52,479 nt of DNA from NCBI GenBank assembly GCA_025454175.1, contig JALOOX010000019.1:1-52479 (forward strand), in the 5' to 3' direction. Source of the DNA: Syntrophobacteraceae bacterium. GTDB lineage: Bacteria; Desulfobacterota; Syntrophobacteria; Syntrophobacterales; Syntrophobacteraceae. The notes under the pieces were generated by a model. The model ran no database searches, was not told where the DNA came from, and saw only the letters and a program-made list of their open reading frames with translations. This document shows positions 51,300 through 52,479 of this stretch, piece after piece (within the stretch, counting starts at the first letter, position 1; each line of letters starts with the position of its first letter). The position numbers and the translations under genes were made by a program.

Positions 51300-52479
51300 A
51301 TGAACCAACACGAGGACGAGCTCAAGGCTTTTCAGGGCTTTCTTGAAAATATACATCGCCTTGCTCAGCATGCAGACGGCTGGTACATGCTCTTGGACCG
51401 GGAGGGGCGAGTTCAGTATCTGAACGAATACGCTGCGGCGTGCCTTGCCATTTGTCCGCGGGATTTCATCGGAAAAGATATCGCCGATGTCTTGCCCGCG
51501 CACTCCGACGAGCTCGCGCGGTATTTCGAGAAAATCATTCTAGCAAGTGAATCACTTTCCTTCGAGTACGAATTCCCATGCAGCGGCATTTTCATATGTT
51601 TTCTGTTTAACTTCTGCCCCCTAAAACAGAGTAACGGCAAAGTGATCGCCCACCTCTGCACCGCTCATGACATCACCAAACGCAGGGAGCGCGAAGAGCT
51701 CATCTTGCGCTCAAAGCAAGAGTGGCTCAGGATTTTGGACAGTATTCCGTACCTCCTGGCGGTGGTCGACAACAACTACCATATCGAACGGATCAACGCG
51801 GCAATGGCAAGCCGGTTAAAGGTTACCGTCAGGAGAGCGGTTGGGATGACCTGCTACAAGCTGCTCCATGGTCTCAGCAAACCGCCCGCTTTTTGCCCTG
51901 TCTACCAGGCAAGGAAACCGAATGTGCAGGCAGCGATCCACAAGGGTTCACTAATCGAGATAACTGATGACCATCTCGGGTGTGAGTCCATCAGGGTGAT
52001 ACCCCTTCGGGAAGGCCAAGGAATCGTTAAAGGTTGCATCTATGTAGGGAATCCTTCAGGAGATATTCCCGTAGAACTCCAGGCGAGACAGTGCATCCGA
52101 TCGCTTATAAGAAGAGTGGACCATCTGGTTCGTATCCAGGATCCCACGGGAAAGTACATGTTCTTCAGGGCCATTGAGTCGGGTAATCTGATTGATGTCG
52201 AGGTCCACGGCAAAACCCCTTTCGATTTTTTCGAGCCGAACGTGGCCTGTAAGATGGTTGAGCATGTGGAGAGGGTTAGGGTCAGTGGTAGGGACCTCAC
52301 CGAAACGAGCGAAGTGGGATGGAAGGGCGAAATATTTCATTTCCTCGATCGGATATTCCCTCTGAGGGATATTGCCGGCAAGCTTATCGGGGTGGTGACC
52401 ATTTCCAAAAAGATCTCGGGATCAAAACGCGCCGGAGTCCCCCCCCGGTTACTGAAAGCTGATGCCGGGAGCCTCTCGC
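51300..52479 (+). CDS. multi-PAS signalling protein, 3' truncated by window
   Basis: 393 codons with no stop, running off the right edge. At least two and probably three PAS domains. The first is at ~15-130 (GWYMLLDREGRVQYLNEYAA ... ICFLFNFCPL). The second starts at ~145 (WLRILDSIPYLLAVVDNNYH) and holds CYKLLHGLSKPPAFCPVYQA. The third is at ~285-380 (GKYMFFRAIESGN ... LRDIAGKLIGVVTISKKI). No membrane segment. It should continue into a histidine kinase, sigma-54 or other output domain, which cannot be seen. The cysteine pattern of PAS 2 echoes that in the PAS-LuxR gene at 5325-6275. Confidence 0.8.
   Translation, partial: MNQHEDELKAFQGFLENIHRLAQHADGWYMLLDREGRVQYLNEYAAACLAICPRDFIGKDIADVLPAHSDELARYFEKIILASESLSFEYEFPCSGIFICFLFNFCPLKQSNGKVIAHLCTAHDITKRREREELILRSKQEWLRILDSIPYLLAVVDNNYHIERINAAMASRLKVTVRRAVGMTCYKLLHGLSKPPAFCPVYQARKPNVQAAIHKGSLIEITDDHLGCESIRVIPLREGQGIVKGCIYVGNPSGDIPVELQARQCIRSLIRRVDHLVRIQDPTGKYMFFRAIESGNLIDVEVHGKTPFDFFEPNVACKMVEHVERVRVSGRDLTETSEVGWKGEIFHFLDRIFPLRDIAGKLIGVVTISKKISGSKRAGVPPRLLKADAGSLS

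Noticed and set aside
1..52479. CRISPR array
   Set aside because: No regularly spaced direct repeats; only the short 13-bp tandem at 1426 and the palindromic intergenic repeats.

Overview
The window (about 52.5 kb, high GC) looks like chromosome of an anaerobic deltaproteobacterium (Desulfobacterota) of Syntrophobacter type. This is an inference from gene content and order: a DUF169 protein, the ispE-tRNA-Gln-prs-rplY-pth-carD run, the rplU-rpmA-obgE-proB-proA-nadD-rsfS run, a CarD regulator, and PAS regulators with cysteine-rich PAS domains. No rRNA and no CRISPR array are present.

Layout. 1-1.86 kb is a graveyard: a frameshifted IS4-type transposase remnant, the 5' end of a BREX brxL gene with the tail of the gene before it, and the N-terminus of a REP-associated tyrosine transposase (RAYT). 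1.86-5.05 kb is an unusual minus-strand operon: a lone DUF2889 protein, a DUF2889-PHP fusion and a DUF169-dephospho-CoA kinase fusion. 5.3-8.7 kb holds a PAS-LuxR regulator, a 32-bp palindrome and a subtilisin-like protease with a P domain. 9.2-12.7 kb (plus strand) holds a CPA2 antiporter, ybaK, arfB and a zinc-ribbon protein. 12.7-24.2 kb is a type II secretion locus (gspE-F-H-I-J-K-L-M-D, with a divergent gspC-like gene) that lacks the major pseudopilin gspG and has a palindromic repeat between gspE and gspF.

24.2-42.0 kb is dense housekeeping, all on the minus strand: rluD, a PIN-TRAM protein, carD, pth, rplY, prs, tRNA-Gln, ispE, a DUF1844 protein, serA, a VKOR-SurA-like-DsbA fusion, a BepA-like M48/TPR protease, rsfS, nadD, proA, proB, obgE, rpmA, rplU and a 42-aa four-cysteine protein. 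42.1-47.9 kb is accessory: an EamA pseudogene, a RhlE-type helicase, a DUF3606 protein, a discoidin-like protein, three uncharacterised proteins, a cold-shock protein, an RRM RNA-binding protein and a toxin-less FitA-like antitoxin. RNA-remodelling proteins cluster here. 48.2-50.8 kb holds two broken transport genes: an ArsB/NhaD-like permease cut by one in-frame UGA, and a frameshifted amino-acid-binding protein. A multi-PAS signalling gene runs off the right edge.

Three intergenic repeat families occur: a ~110-bp TCATTTCGA-type palindrome (two copies), a ~90-bp dispersed element (two copies) and a 25-bp-arm hairpin between ybaK and arfB. The best candidates for something undescribed are the DUF2889/PHP/DUF169-CoaE operon, the T2SS without gspG, and the VKOR-SurA-DsbA three-domain fusion. 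All functional statements rest on reading motifs by eye; no database search was run.
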